A stretch of DNA of 64,000 nucleotides, from positions 7,608,501 to 7,672,500 of the forward strand of contig NZ_CP100604.1 of the NCBI RefSeq assembly GCF_031202265.1, written 5' to 3'. Source of the DNA: Bradyrhizobium sp. Ash2021. Lineage in GTDB: Bacteria > Pseudomonadota > Alphaproteobacteria > Rhizobiales > Xanthobacteraceae. Below the pieces are notes generated by a model that saw only the letters and a program-made list of their open reading frames with translations, was not told where the DNA came from and made no database searches. The translations under genes and the position numbers were made by a program. Positions 43,435 to 52,942 of the stretch are shown in pieces. The first letter of the stretch is position 1. Each line of letters opens with the position of its first letter.

Positions 43435-44976
43435 ATGATTGACATCGACCGGCCATTTCGCAGTCAGGATCCGCTCGACGACAACGTGCGCAGCGGGCTC
43501 GAAGGATCCGGTGTCGGCACCTGGAGCCTCGAATTTTCGACCCAGGAATTGACCTGGTCGAACACCACCAGGAAGCTGTTTGGCGTCCCGCCGGAGCAGC
43601 CCGTCAATTACGGACTCTTCCTTTCCCTGCTGGATTCGCAAGATCGCGATCGCACGGCGCAGGCGGTGCAGAAATCGATCGAGACCGGGCGTAATTTCGA
43701 CGTCCGGTACAGGATACACAGGCACTCGGACGCTGGGCACTGGGTGCGTACCTTGGGAGCGATCGTCAACGGTGCGGATGGCGAACCCGCAAGGCTCAGC
43801 GGCATCGTGCTCGACATCGACAATGAGAAGCGCGTCGAGGATGCCTTGAGGACGCGTGAGCGGCACTTTCGCTCGATCCTCGACACGGTACCGGACGCGA
43901 TGATCGTCATTGACGAGCACGGCATCATGCAATTTTTCAGCAGCGCCGCCGAACGGCAGTTCGGCTATACCGAGGCTGAAGCGATCGGGAAAAATATCAG
44001 CGCGCTGATGCCGGAGCCGGATCGAAGTCGTCACGACGGCTATCTCGCCCGCTACTTGCGGACCGGCGAGCGGCGCATCATCGGCATCGGCCGCATTGTG
44101 ACCGGCATGCGCAAGGACGGAACCACATTTCCCATGCACCTCACCATCGGCGAGATGCAATCGGGCGGGCAGCCTTATTTTACCGGCTTCGTCCGCGATC
44201 TCACGGAGCTGCAACAGACCCAGGCGAGATTGCAGGAATTGCAGTCCGAGCTGGTTCACGTCTCGCGCCTAAGCGCGATGGGGGAGATGGCATCCGCACT
44301 TGCCCACGAGCTCAATCAGCCGCTTTCGGCCATCAGCAACTACATGAAGGGATCGCGCCGGCTGCTGGCTGATAGCACCGACCCCAACGCGTCCAAGATC
44401 GAAGGCGCGCTCGATCGCGCCGCGGAGCAGGCTATACGTGCCGGCGAGATCATCAGGCGATTGCGCAGCTTCGTTGCACGAGATGAAACCGAGAAGCGCG
44501 TCGAGAGTCTTTCGAAATTGGTCGAAGAGGCCGGCGCCCTCGGCCTCACTGGCGCCCGTGAACAAGGCGTGATGCTACGCTTCAACCTCGATCCGGCGTG
44601 CGATCTGGTGTTTGCCGACCGGGTCCAGATCCAGCAGGTCCTGGTCAATCTCTTCCGCAATGCGCTTGAAGCGATGGCCACTTCGACCCACCGGGAACTG
44701 ATCGCTTCGAACGCCAAAGCTGCCGATGATATGATCGAAATCGTGGTATCTGATACCGGACACGGATTCGGCGAGGATACCAAGATGAATCTGTTTCAAC
44801 CGTTCTTTACGACGAAAGACACCGGCATGGGCGTGGGCCTCTCGATCAGCCGAACGATCATCGAAACCCACGGCGGCCGGATGTGGGCCGAGACAAATGG
44901 AGCGGGCGGCGCGACGTTTCGTTTCACGTTGCCGGCCGCGTCTGCCAGGGACCTGACACATGTCGCAGAACGATAA
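43435..44976 (+). CDS. fixL: Oxygen-sensing haem PAS histidine kinase FixL
   Basis: 513 residues. An N-terminal PAS domain (residues about 20-135) is followed by the haem PAS domain (about 145-260) with haem ligand His200 in [10 protein letters not shown] and the ligand-sensing Arg206 and Arg220 (IGIGRIVTG). The kinase core has the H-box [17 protein letters not shown] (His291) and nucleotide-binding N-box [17 protein letters not shown] and GMGVGLSIS. These positions coincide with those known for Bradyrhizobium FixL. When O2 leaves the haem the kinase phosphorylates FixJ. Its stop overlaps the fixJ start by 17 bp. Confidence 0.95.
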   Translation: MIDIDRPFRSQDPLDDNVRSGLEGSGVGTWSLEFSTQELTWSNTTRKLFGVPPEQPVNYGLFLSLLDSQDRDRTAQAVQKSIETGRNFDVRYRIHRHSDAGHWVRTLGAIVNGADGEPARLSGIVLDIDNEKRVEDALRTRERHFRSILDTVPDAMIVIDEHGIMQFFSSAAERQFGYTEAEAIGKNISALMPEPDRSRHDGYLARYLRTGERRIIGIGRIVTGMRKDGTTFPMHLTIGEMQSGGQPYFTGFVRDLTELQQTQARLQELQSELVHVSRLSAMGEMASALAHELNQPLSAISNYMKGSRRLLADSTDPNASKIEGALDRAAEQAIRAGEIIRRLRSFVARDETEKRVESLSKLVEEAGALGLTGAREQGVMLRFNLDPACDLVFADRVQIQQVLVNLFRNALEAMATSTHRELIASNAKAADDMIEIVVSDTGHGFGEDTKMNLFQPFFTTKDTGMGVGLSISRTIIETHGGRMWAETNGAGGATFRFTLPAASARDLTHVAER

Positions 44977-45583
44977 AGTTTATGTCATCGATGACGATCC
45001 GGCGATGCGCGACTCGCTGGATTTCTTGCTGGGTGCCGCGGGCTTCAAGGTGCGGCTTTTCGATTCGGCACAAGTCTTTCTGAACGAGCTCCCTCACGTA
45101 GAAGTTGGGTGCGTGGTCACGGACATCCGCATGCCGGGGATCGATGGCATCGAGCTGCTGCGTCACTTGAACTCGAACTCGGCCGTTCGCAAGCTCCCGG
45201 TCATTATCATGACGGGGCATGGCGACGTTCCCCTCGCCGTCGAAGCCATGAAGCTGGGAGCGCTCGACTTCCTGGAGAAGCCATTCGAGGACGAGCGGCT
45301 CGTCAGCATGATCCAAACCGCCCTTTCGCAGAATGACGTTGGCTCGAAGAGCGAGGCAATCACGGATGAAATGACCGCGCGGGTGGCTTCCCTCACCCCG
45401 CGGGAACGCCAGGTGATGCAGGGCCTGGTGACTGGTCAGTCGAACAAAGTAATCGCGAGGGAATACGAAATCAGCCCGCGCACCGTCGAGGTCTATCGCG
45501 CCAACGTCATGACCAAAATGCAGGCGGGCAGTCTCTCTGAACTCGTGAGGTTTGCGATCCGGGCCGGTATCCTAAAGGATTGA
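44960..45583 (+). CDS. fixJ: Response regulator FixJ
   Basis: 207 residues. The receiver domain has acidic pocket IDDDP, phosphorylated Asp55 in VVTDIRMPG, Thr in [20 protein letters not shown] and Lys in EKPFED. The LuxR/FixJ HTH is [20 protein letters not shown] followed by [20 protein letters not shown]. Phospho-FixJ activates fixK2. The gene overlaps fixL, so the pair is translated together. Confidence 0.95.
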   Translation: MSQNDKVYVIDDDPAMRDSLDFLLGAAGFKVRLFDSAQVFLNELPHVEVGCVVTDIRMPGIDGIELLRHLNSNSAVRKLPVIIMTGHGDVPLAVEAMKLGALDFLEKPFEDERLVSMIQTALSQNDVGSKSEAITDEMTARVASLTPRERQVMQGLVTGQSNKVIAREYEISPRTVEVYRANVMTKMQAGSLSELVRFAIRAGILKD

Positions 45584-45689
45584 GCCAAATCAAGTCGAGC
45601 CGAGGGAGACGCGTTATTCTGCTCCGATGATAGATGCCCGACACATTCCATCTGGTCGTGCGGAAATCGGCCCTCCGCCCAGGAAATCG

Positions 45690-46058
45690 ATGATTTACGT
45701 CATTGATGACGATTTCGACGTGCTCAAATCGTTGCGATTTCTGTTGGAAACCGAGGGGTTCGATGTACGGACATACCGCAGCGCAACGGCTTTGCTCGGC
45801 TCTCGGGTCCGGCATGAGGCCGATTGTCTGATTGTCGACTACAAGATGGCGGGAATCGACGGCCTGGAATTGGCGCAGAGGTTGCGCGATCTCGATATCA
45901 CGACGCCGATCGTTTTGATCACCGGCTATGCCGACGAGAGCCTTCCCGCGAAAGCCAGCTCCGCGGGAGTGCGTCAGGTGCTAAGAAAGCCCGATCTCGG
46001 GGACAGCCTGCTGGCGTCCGTCCGCAACGTCATGGATCCCAGCTCGCCCGCCGGCTAG
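45690..46058 (+). CDS. Receiver-only response regulator between fixJ and fixK2
   Basis: 122 residues from the ATG at 45690 (MIYVIDDDFDVLKSLRFLLE). It has the acidic pair, phosphoacceptor Asp in DCLIVDYKMAGIDGLEL, Thr in IVLITGYADESLPAKASSAG and Lys in RKPDLG. There is no output domain. The same gene sits at this place in Bradyrhizobium fixLJ loci. It may compete for phosphoryl groups from FixL; this is not established. Confidence 0.85.
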   Translation: MIYVIDDDFDVLKSLRFLLETEGFDVRTYRSATALLGSRVRHEADCLIVDYKMAGIDGLELAQRLRDLDITTPIVLITGYADESLPAKASSAGVRQVLRKPDLGDSLLASVRNVMDPSSPAG

Positions 46059-46177
46059 GCCTGCAAAACCGCCTCCGTAAAACCCCGTAGGGAAACCTCC
46101 CTAGGATATCGACCGAAATATTCAGGAGCGAATATCCTCAGTAAACCAAGCCATCACCGCATCGAGGAGATGGCGAA

Positions 46178-46873
46178 ATGCTCACCCAGACGATCAGCGC
46201 CCCGGCAGCCACGGTTCTCAACGGCCGCCTCCCGCAAATTCCTCCGTCAACCGACCAGTTCGGTGTCATCGCCAGCTGTTCGGGCGTGATTGCGACCGAG
46301 TTCACTTACCGGAAGGAAGAGGAAATCTATGGAGAGGGTGAGCCTTGCGAATACGTTTACCAGGTGATCCGCGGCGCCGTCCGCACCTACAAGCTGTTGA
46401 GCGACGGACGACGTCAAATCGGTGCGTTCCATTTGCCCGGAGACGTCTTCGGGCTCGATGCCGGTTCGGCCCATCGCCTGACCGCTGAGGCGATCACCGA
46501 CACCACCGTTCGCCTGGTCAAACGGCGGAGCCTCGAAGCGGCAGCGGGCTCGAACGTTCAGGTCGCCCACAACCTTTGGACCATGACCGCATCTGACCTT
46601 CGACGGGCGGAAGATCATATGCTTCTCCTTGGCCGAAAGACCGCAATGGAGCGTGTCGCCACCTTTCTTTTGGAAATGGATCGTCGGCTGGCGAAGGCCG
46701 GCATGATGGCCTTGCCGATGTGTCGGCGTGATATCGGAGACTACCTGGGTCTTACCTTGGAAACCGTGTCGCGCGCGCTTTCACAGCTCAACGATCAGGG
46801 CATCCTGTTGTTTTCCGGTGCTCGTCAAATCGTTCTCCGCAACCGCCAGCGCCTGGCAGACATGGACGCTTAA
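46178..46873 (+). CDS. fixK2: CRP/FNR-type regulator FixK2
   Basis: 231 residues. A cyclic-nucleotide-like beta roll (YRKEEEIYGEGEPCEYVYQV) lacks the N-terminal Cys cluster of FNR, so it does not sense O2 with an Fe-S cluster. The HTH region is LPMCRRDIGDYLGLTLETVS followed by RALSQL. The Cys at residue 182 corresponds to the redox-sensitive Cys183 known in B. japonicum FixK2, and the ETVSR recognition helix fits the TTGA-N6-TCAA sites found throughout this window. Expected activator of the neighbouring microoxic genes. Confidence 0.93.
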   Translation: MLTQTISAPAATVLNGRLPQIPPSTDQFGVIASCSGVIATEFTYRKEEEIYGEGEPCEYVYQVIRGAVRTYKLLSDGRRQIGAFHLPGDVFGLDAGSAHRLTAEAITDTTVRLVKRRSLEAAAGSNVQVAHNLWTMTASDLRRAEDHMLLLGRKTAMERVATFLLEMDRRLAKAGMMALPMCRRDIGDYLGLTLETVSRALSQLNDQGILLFSGARQIVLRNRQRLADMDA

Positions 46874-47023
46874 GCGGCAGCTCAAGCCTTCAGTTTAAGC
46901 CAGCGCCAAAGCATCGTTGTGCGTATGTGGAAGGAAACGCGCCTCGTTGCGGCTGGTAGCCGAGGCCTTTTGAATCGCAGACAAAGTTAAAACAGACATG
47001 CCTCTGGACAGTGAGGAGTGGAG

Positions 47024-47416
47024 ATGCGTTCGGTCCCGCTCGCAGTCGCGATGTTGCTTGCAGCTGCGTCGCCCGCATCTGCCGAACCTGCGTTCGAAAC
47101 CCGGGCAATCTGCCGGACAGCGATCGCATCGATCATGGGCCGCGATCCAAAGCTCATCCAAACGACCGCCAGCTCTGATGGCGTCGTGTTGTTGACCTAT
47201 CTACGTCCCATAGACAACTTCGTTTGGGCTTATAGATGCCGACTCGAGGGCGATCGAATCGTATGGGCGATGGAACCGGGACGTTGGCGGGAAGATCCCA
47301 AGGACGACAAGGTCTCCTTTGAAGTCGTCGGCGCCGGCATGCAGCTTCGCATCATCGAAAATCATGTCGACGGATCGACCACGCAGCAGATGTTCGATCG
47401 CGATATGATTGAATGA
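47024..47416 (+). CDS. Small exported protein, paralogue of the one at 52943
   Basis: 130 residues; GAGGAG 5 nt upstream decides the ATG at 47024. Signal peptide (RSVPLAVAMLLAAASPASAE) then a mature domain with ICRTAIASIMGRDPKLIQTT, RPIDNFVWAYRCRLEGDRIV and GRWREDPKDDKVSFEVVGAG. Two Cys could pair. About three quarters of positions are identical to the protein encoded at 52943. The two copies bracket the denitrification genes. Function unknown. Confidence 0.65.
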   Translation: MRSVPLAVAMLLAAASPASAEPAFETRAICRTAIASIMGRDPKLIQTTASSDGVVLLTYLRPIDNFVWAYRCRLEGDRIVWAMEPGRWREDPKDDKVSFEVVGAGMQLRIIENHVDGSTTQQMFDRDMIE

Positions 47417-47493
47417 GTCTGCACTGAACGAAGTGAATGCTCAGGAGCTTGGTCAACGTCTGGCAGGGCGAGATAGCGGGCTGGGAAATCGGA

Positions 47494-48669
47494 TCAGAAC
47501 CGGCGTGGTGACCAGAAGGCCACCGAATAAGCCGCCGCAAATCCGAGAAACGCTACAGCCCATGCAATGCCGGCGATCGCCAGCAGCGGACCCATATGAT
47601 CGGGTTCCAGCACGGCGCAGACCCGCGCCACGGCTGCGACGATGACCGACGCGTAAACGATGTGCGTCGCCGGCGATGCTTCCAGTTGCCTTCCGGTATG
47701 ACCGAGCGTCGCCCGGCTCATGACCGCGAGCGTCATGGTTCCGATCGCCCCGCCGGTCCAAGCGTGGATTCCGGCGCTCGGAGCAACAAGCTCGAAAGCG
47801 GCGAGCGCCGTGAGAACGAAGCCCACCGGGACGAACGCATAGGCGACGTGCAGGATCAGCACCATGCGATCGGCGAAGGTCCGATATCCGGTCCAGCGGA
47901 CGAGGCGGACGAAGTGCATACAGCCGCAAGCCAGCAGCAACCCGCCGGTCGTCCGCTCCAGCGGCAAAGCGATCCAGAACGAGAGAACGAGCACGCTCAA
48001 TCCGAGGGTCGCGACATCGAACCGGCCGAACGGCGTTGGCATCCGACCTGGCGCCCGTTTCGCGAGCCAGTTGCGGGTAAAGCTCGGGATAATTCTGCCG
48101 CCGATCAGAGCGATCAGGACGATCACGACAGCAATGCCGCTACGGGTGGCGTATTCCGCCAGCCCCGCCAGATGCGCCTCCACGTGAAACGCAAGATTTC
48201 CGACGGCGAGCAGGCTGATGACAGCAACGATCTTGAGATTGTCCCACTTCTTGCCCGCAATGATCTCCCGCGCAGCGGCAGCCGCGAGCAGGATGAGAAA
48301 GGCGACATCGATGACCGCGGCGGGAGCCCAGCCAATCCAGGACGACGTGCTGACGGCAACTCGGCCAGCGACCCAGACCGAGAACAGCAAGATGAGCGGC
48401 CTGCCCTGCAGCGGCAGCCGTCCGGTCCAGTTCGGCACGGCCGTCAGCAGGAAACCGGCAACGACGGCGGCAATGTATCCGAACAGCATCTCATGGACAT
48501 GCCAGTCCCGAGGCGCAAACGCCGTGCCGAGCTTCAGGTGACCGTAAAAGGCCGGCAACCACACGAGGATGCTGGCGCCGGCGTAAACAGACCCGAAGAA
48601 GAAGAACGGCCGGAAACCGTACGAAAACAAAGCAGGGCCTCGATAGTCTCTCAGACGAGGTATCGGCAT
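47494..48669 (-). CDS. nnrS: NnrS-family membrane protein
   Basis: 391 residues from the ATG at 48669; a TTG at 48717 is less likely. Twelve predicted membrane helices. It carries FSYGFRPFFFFGSVYAGASI and DWHVHEMLFGYIAAVVAGFL with the conserved His pair, VPNWTGRLPLQGRPL, and a late MSRATLGHTGR. NnrS proteins are haem- and copper-containing membrane proteins that help cells cope with NO during denitrification. It lies next to pseudoazurin, both on the minus strand. Confidence 0.85.
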   Translation of the reverse strand: MPIPRLRDYRGPALFSYGFRPFFFFGSVYAGASILVWLPAFYGHLKLGTAFAPRDWHVHEMLFGYIAAVVAGFLLTAVPNWTGRLPLQGRPLILLFSVWVAGRVAVSTSSWIGWAPAAVIDVAFLILLAAAAAREIIAGKKWDNLKIVAVISLLAVGNLAFHVEAHLAGLAEYATRSGIAVVIVLIALIGGRIIPSFTRNWLAKRAPGRMPTPFGRFDVATLGLSVLVLSFWIALPLERTTGGLLLACGCMHFVRLVRWTGYRTFADRMVLILHVAYAFVPVGFVLTALAAFELVAPSAGIHAWTGGAIGTMTLAVMSRATLGHTGRQLEASPATHIVYASVIVAAVARVCAVLEPDHMGPLLAIAGIAWAVAFLGFAAAYSVAFWSPRRF

Positions 48670-48806
48670 GAGTTTGACCTTGTCTCGACCGGTCTCGCCG
48701 GGATTGTAAGCGGACAACGCGGCGCCTCTTTGTCAGAGCACAAACAGGTCGCGAAAACAAAGAAAGCGGCCAGCAAAACCGCTTCCTTTTCTCGCTCGTG
48801 ATGGAG

Positions 48807-49262
48807 CTATTTTGCGGCCGTCTTTGTGGCGGCAAGCTTCTCGAACAGCGCGGCAAAGACCTGCTTGGCCTTGCCGACCTGGAGCACGGCCTTGGCCTGT
48901 TCCTCGTTGGCCGGCGTTCCCACCACGATCATCGCCACCATGCCCATGCCGTAGTGTGGCATGCATTTGACGCCGTAAATCCCGGCCTGATCGAACTTGA
49001 CGGCGATCTCTTCGCCGCTCTTTCCGGCAAAGGGCTCCGCACCGTCCGGCAGCATGCCCTTGATGCTCTCCGCATTATGCCCCTTATCGGCCGCCACGAA
49101 TTTCACGGTATCGCCCGGCGCTATCTTCACCAATGCCGGCTCGAAGACCATCATTCCCTCGGTCCCCTTGTTCAGCATCTTGACTTCGACTTCGGCCGCG
49201 GTTGCGCCACCGGCCGCCGCTATCGCCGCGGCAACCACCGCCATCACTAAATACTTGCGCAT
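48807..49262 (-). CDS. Pseudoazurin (blue copper protein)
   Basis: 151 residues with signal peptide (RKYLVMAVVAAAIAAAGGAT). The type 1 copper ligands are visible: His in VAADKGHNAESI, then Cys, His and Met in YGVKCMPHYGMGMVAMIVVG. Pseudoazurin is the usual electron donor to copper nitrite reductase NirK in the periplasm, and nirK is 1.6 kb away. Transcribed divergently from the NnrR-like regulator. Confidence 0.93.
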   Translation of the reverse strand: MRKYLVMAVVAAAIAAAGGATAAEVEVKMLNKGTEGMMVFEPALVKIAPGDTVKFVAADKGHNAESIKGMLPDGAEPFAGKSGEEIAVKFDQAGIYGVKCMPHYGMGMVAMIVVGTPANEEQAKAVLQVGKAKQVFAALFEKLAATKTAAK

Positions 49263-49474
49263 CTCGATCTCCTGCTAATCCTTTGGTCTCGACCCAGACC
49301 CCATGCGCGCCTTCTAGCCCGCCGGCGCCGGACAGAACTTGTTCTAGCGCAAGCTCACGGCCGATTTCGGCGATGTATAGTGAGGCTGGGTCGCGATCCC
49401 GCCGAATGGCGGCGGCGGTTGCAACCCTTGGCCTTACTGTTCCGCCGTTTCAGAGCGACATCCGGAAAACTCCA

Positions 49475-50191
49475 ATGGCCCCTATCAACCGTTCAATCGT
49501 CGCAAATATCCCCATCTTCGCGGGGTTGAGCGCCGGCGATCTCGACGAAATCCTGCGCGACGCCCGATCGGTGAGATACCCGAAGGACAGCAGCGTGTTC
49601 GACCAGGGCGCCGAGGCTCATGCGTTCTTCGTGCTGCTGCATGGCCATTTGCGCGTTGAAAAGACGACGCCCCAAGGTCAGCAGATCGTGGTTCGATACG
49701 TCTCGGCGGGCGAATTGTTCGGTGTCGCGCAGGCGATCGCCCTCCGGAACTACCCAGCGACCGCAATTGCGGTCGTCGACAGCGTGGCGCTGTCATGGCC
49801 ATCGACGGCGTGGACCCGGCTCACCGCAAGATTTCCCACGATCGCGGCAGGCGCATTGCAGACGGTCGGAGACCGGTTACAGGACACGCAGGCCCGTGTC
49901 CTCGAAATGTCCAGCGAACAGGTCGAGCGGCGCGTCGCGCACGCGCTTCTGCGGCTGGCCAAGCAAGCCGGCCGAAAGGTCGAACATGGCGTCGAAATCG
50001 ATTTTCCGATCAGCCGGCAGGACGTTGCCGAGATGACGGGCACCACATTGCATACCGTGAGCCGTATTCTCAGCGCCTGGGAGCAACAGGGTCTGGTCGA
50101 GGGTGGACGGCAGCGCATCGTGCTCCGCGATCCGCACAAGCTGTTCGGGCTCGCAGAAGGGCACGGTAAGCCAGACGGTGAACGCGGCTAG
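49475..50191 (+). CDS. CRP/FNR-family regulator, probably NnrR-like (NO-responsive)
   Basis: 238 residues from the ATG at 49475 (MAPINRSIVANIPIFAGLSA). Beta roll with GAEAHAFFVLLHGHLRVEKT and GELFGVAQAIAL. HTH: ISRQDVAEMTGTTLHTVSRI followed by LSAWEQQGLV. No FNR-type Cys cluster. The position next to pseudoazurin, nnrS and nirK fits the NO-sensing NnrR/DNR group. It is clearly different from FixK2 in the effector region. Confidence 0.75.
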   Translation: MAPINRSIVANIPIFAGLSAGDLDEILRDARSVRYPKDSSVFDQGAEAHAFFVLLHGHLRVEKTTPQGQQIVVRYVSAGELFGVAQAIALRNYPATAIAVVDSVALSWPSTAWTRLTARFPTIAAGALQTVGDRLQDTQARVLEMSSEQVERRVAHALLRLAKQAGRKVEHGVEIDFPISRQDVAEMTGTTLHTVSRILSAWEQQGLVEGGRQRIVLRDPHKLFGLAEGHGKPDGERG

Positions 50192-50246
50192 GCATGCCCG
50201 GCTATCGACTGATGGCTTGTCGACCAAAACTTCCTTTGTATGAACA

Positions 50247-50260
50247 TTGACGAGGATCAA
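50247..50260. promoter_or_regulatory. FixK-type box
   Basis: TTGACGAGGATCAA fits TTGA-N6-TCAA exactly. It is centred 41 bp before the small frame at 50295, so that transcription could begin close to the start codon. Confidence 0.7.
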
Positions 50261-50294
50261 TGCGTATCGGCCGTTGCTTTTTCATACGGCCAGA

Positions 50295-50497
50295 ATGTCT
50301 GAGACACGTCCTTCGCCCCATCAGTGGCTTCCCATTTCCATCGCGCCCGAAGATTGCGACCTTCAACTCAGAGCGATCGGCAAGGATGGCATTCGTCCCT
50401 GGGGTTTCCGTGCCGGAGGCGCCAGGCCCTGTGGTTCAATGTTTGGGCAAACGAACCAGTTCTGATTTATCCGACACATTGGCGAATTTGGCGATGA
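50295..50497 (+). pseudogene. Small conserved protein, apparently frameshifted
   Basis: From the ATG at 50295 the frame reads MSETRPSPHQWLPISIAPED, CDLQLRAIGKDGIRPW. The homologous ending, GFPCRRRQALWFNVWANEPV then LIYPTHWRIWR, is in another frame ending at 50495-50497. A single base lost in the ccctgggg run near 50400 would explain it. From memory this is a Bradyrhizobium small protein family with QWLPIS.AP and an IYPTHWR.W end. Sequencing error is possible. Confidence 0.55.
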
Positions 50498-50509
50498 GCT
50501 CAAGCGAAC

Positions 50510-50716
50510 TCAACTCGAGACCGCCTGCAGCGCGGCCATAAACGCGGCCGGATCGACCTTGTGCTCCCGGATGGCATCGTCGACTGAGTGAAAGGCCGCG
50601 ATCGGACAGCCGACACAGCTCATCTTGAAGTCCATGAAGACGCGTATGGAGGCAGGCCAGCGGTTCATTACCTGGTCGACCATCGTGTCCGCTGTAACTG
50701 TAATTTTTTTCATCAT
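50510..50716 (-). CDS. DUF1858-domain protein
   Basis: 68 residues ([20 protein letters not shown], then [20 protein letters not shown] and [20 protein letters not shown]). The CVGCP motif is the family signature and could bind a metal, NO-modified cluster or take part in redox. DUF1858 proteins occur next to hemerythrin-like and NO-related genes in many bacteria. Divergent from nirK, sharing its regulatory palindrome. Confidence 0.75.
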   Translation of the reverse strand: MMKKITVTADTMVDQVMNRWPASIRVFMDFKMSCVGCPIAAFHSVDDAIREHKVDPAAFMAALQAVSS

Positions 50717-50734
50717 GCCAGTCTAGGCGGCCAT

Positions 50735-50754
50735 CCGCACACTTCTTTGTGCGG
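50735..50754. promoter_or_regulatory. Inverted repeat in the nirK/DUF1858 intergenic region
   Basis: A 7-bp perfect inverted repeat (CCGCACA / TGTGCGG) with a 6-nt loop lies between the two divergent genes, 34 bp from the NnrR-type box. No T run follows, so it is not a terminator. It could be an operator for a second regulator. Confidence 0.35.
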
Positions 50755-50787
50755 CAACAAACAACTTTCCGGATTCTCCTCGAAAGC

Positions 50788-50801
50788 TTGCGTTGGCGCA
50801 A
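50788..50801. promoter_or_regulatory. NnrR/FixK-type palindrome before nirK
   Basis: TTGCGTTGGCGCAA is a perfect palindrome of the TTGCG-N4-CGCAA type, differing from the TTGAT type elsewhere in the window. It is centred 72 bp before nirK and 78 bp before the divergent DUF1858 gene. Confidence 0.7.
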
Positions 50802-50865
50802 AGAGCGCTTCGTGCTTCCGGACATATTGATTTCACGAACCACAGGCACCGAAACAGGAGAGGTC

Positions 50866-51993
50866 ATGATCACCCGAAGAACCGCGTTGCTGGGCGCAGC
50901 GATAGCCGCCCTTCTCGTTGCGGCTCCCGCACTGGCGGCTGACGATCTCAAGCTGCCACGCCAGGCCGTGGATCTGGTGGCACCGCCCTTCGTGCATCTG
51001 CACGAACAAGCGACCAAGGAAGGCCCGAAGATCATGGAATTCAGGCTAACCATCAAGGAGAAGGAAGTCGTCATTGACGACGCCGGCACCAAGCTGCAAG
51101 CGATGACGTTCAACGGCTCGATGCCCGGCCCGATGATGGTCGTGCACGAAGGCGACTATGTCGAGCTGACGCTGGTCAATCCCGAGACCAATACGATGCC
51201 CCACAATATCGACTTCCATGCGGCCACCGGAGGCCTCGGCGGCGGTGCCCTGACCCACGTCAGCCCCGGCGAGCAAGTCGTGCTGCGCTGGAAGGCGACG
51301 CGGACTGGCGTATTTATCTATCACTGCGCCCCGGAGGGCATGATTCCCTGGCACGTCGTATCCGGCATGCACGGTACGGTGATGGTGCTGCCGCGCGCCG
51401 GCTTGAAGGATCGCGAAGGTAAGCCGCTGCACTATGACCGCATCTATTACGTCGGCGAGAACGACCTCTACATCCCGAAGGACGAGAACGGAAAATACAA
51501 AACCTACGACTCTCCTGGCGAAGCTTTCGCCGACACGATCGAAGTGATGCGCAAGCTGACCCCGACCCACGTCGTCTTCAACGGCAAGGTCGGCGCCCTC
51601 ACCGGCAAGAACGCCATGACCGCCAAGGTCGGCGAGACCGTCATGATCGTGCACTCGGAAGCCAACCGTGACACCCGTCCGCATCTGATCGGAGGCCACG
51701 GCGACTATGTCTGGGATACCGGCAAATTCGCCAACCCGCCGCAGAAGGACCTCGAAACCTGGTTCATTCGTGGCGGATCGGCGGGCGCCGCGCTCTACAC
51801 CTTCCGTCAGCCGGGCATCTACGCCTATGTCAGCCACAATCTGATCGAGGCCGCCGAGCTCGGCGCCACCGCCCACTTCAAGGTCGAAGGCGAATGGAAC
51901 AACGACCTGATGAAGCAAGTGCAACCTCCCGGACCAATTCCTCCCGCCAAGCTTGGAGGGGCGGAGCCTGCGAACCAGACTCTGTTGCGGTGA
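50866..51993 (+). CDS. nirK: Copper-containing nitrite reductase
   Basis: 375 residues from the ATG at 50866 with GGAGAGG upstream. A Tat-type signal ([20 protein letters not shown]) precedes two cupredoxin domains. Type 1 and type 2 copper ligands are present: [13 protein letters not shown] (two His) and [19 protein letters not shown] (His, Cys, His, Met), with [13 protein letters not shown] holding the His from the second domain. It reduces nitrite to NO in the periplasm using electrons from pseudoazurin. nirV follows 54 bp downstream. Confidence 0.95.
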   Translation: MITRRTALLGAAIAALLVAAPALAADDLKLPRQAVDLVAPPFVHLHEQATKEGPKIMEFRLTIKEKEVVIDDAGTKLQAMTFNGSMPGPMMVVHEGDYVELTLVNPETNTMPHNIDFHAATGGLGGGALTHVSPGEQVVLRWKATRTGVFIYHCAPEGMIPWHVVSGMHGTVMVLPRAGLKDREGKPLHYDRIYYVGENDLYIPKDENGKYKTYDSPGEAFADTIEVMRKLTPTHVVFNGKVGALTGKNAMTAKVGETVMIVHSEANRDTRPHLIGGHGDYVWDTGKFANPPQKDLETWFIRGGSAGAALYTFRQPGIYAYVSHNLIEAAELGATAHFKVEGEWNNDLMKQVQPPGPIPPAKLGGAEPANQTLLR

Positions 51994-52047
51994 GGACGAC
52001 GTGGCCTGCGGTGAAAGCCGCAGGCCGCGAATTGCGGAGGACCGATC

Positions 52048-52920
52048 ATGCTGCTCGCAATGAAGATCAAGGTCGCGATGACCGTCGCGGCATTGGCAAG
52101 CCCGCTCGCGCTGACAATAGCTCCGGTCCGGTCGGCGGATGATGCCATCAATTCCGAGCTGGCCGACATCGTCGCGACAAGTTTCCAGTATCGAGCCGCC
52201 GGCGACTTTTCCCACGATGGCAAGCCTGCGGAAGCGCCGCTCCGTAACGAACGCCTGACAAGCAAGCTCAAAATCATGAATCGCCAGGTGACCGCGGGTG
52301 AATACGCGGCCTGCGTCGACGACGGCGGCTGCCCTCGGATCCCGTCCGGGATGGCGGACCGTCCGGTGGTGGGCGTCAGTTGGCGCGACGCGACGGCCTA
52401 CGCCGAATGGATAACGAAGAAGACCGGAGTGCTGCATCGTCTTCCTTCTGACGAGGAGTGGGTATTTGCAGCAGGTGAGAAAGTCCGCGACGACGCTTTC
52501 GCTCTGGTCGATCCGGTCGATCCGGCACAGGCCTGGATCGCGCGCTACGAGGCTGAAGCCAACCGCGCGCGGCCGTTCGCGGTCGACCCCCAGCCGGTCG
52601 GCACCTTCGGGCGCAACGCGAACGGCCTGCAGGACATCGGCGGCAATGTCTGGGAATGGACCAACACCTGCTTCGTTCGCATGAACCTTGAGCCGAAGGG
52701 CGGTTCGCGCGTTACGAACACCAATTGCGGCGTTCGCGTCGTGCAGGGGGCACACCGGACCTATATGACCGACTTCATCCGCGACCCCCGCACCGGCGGC
52801 TGCGCCGCCGGCGCACCTCCCGCCAACCTCGGCTTTCGGCTGGTCGTCGAAAACGAAAGATGGCCCGCTTTGCACCGAATAGTGGCTGCAATTTTCAGGG
52901 CAAGCGAAACGAGATCATAG
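52048..52920 (+). CDS. nirV: NirV, formylglycine-generating-enzyme-like protein
   Basis: 290 residues from the ATG at 52048, with GGAGG upstream. Signal peptide (AMTVAALASPLALTIAPVRS), then an SUMF1/FGE-type fold: RQVTAGEYAACVDDGGCPRI, RPVVGVSWRDATAYAEWITK, HRLPSDEEWVFAAGE and DIGGNVWEWTNTC, ending with LGFRLVVEN. NirV regularly follows nirK. Its exact role is not settled, and copper insertion or maturation has been proposed for it. Confidence 0.9.
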   Translation: MLLAMKIKVAMTVAALASPLALTIAPVRSADDAINSELADIVATSFQYRAAGDFSHDGKPAEAPLRNERLTSKLKIMNRQVTAGEYAACVDDGGCPRIPSGMADRPVVGVSWRDATAYAEWITKKTGVLHRLPSDEEWVFAAGEKVRDDAFALVDPVDPAQAWIARYEAEANRARPFAVDPQPVGTFGRNANGLQDIGGNVWEWTNTCFVRMNLEPKGGSRVTNTNCGVRVVQGAHRTYMTDFIRDPRTGGCAAGAPPANLGFRLVVENERWPALHRIVAAIFRASETRS

Positions 52921-52942
52921 CCACGACAAATGCGGATTGGTG

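Noticed and set aside
51046..52875. 609-codon minus-strand open frame across nirK and nirV
   Set aside because: Shadow of two well-supported genes on the other strand; high GC leaves the antisense frame open.
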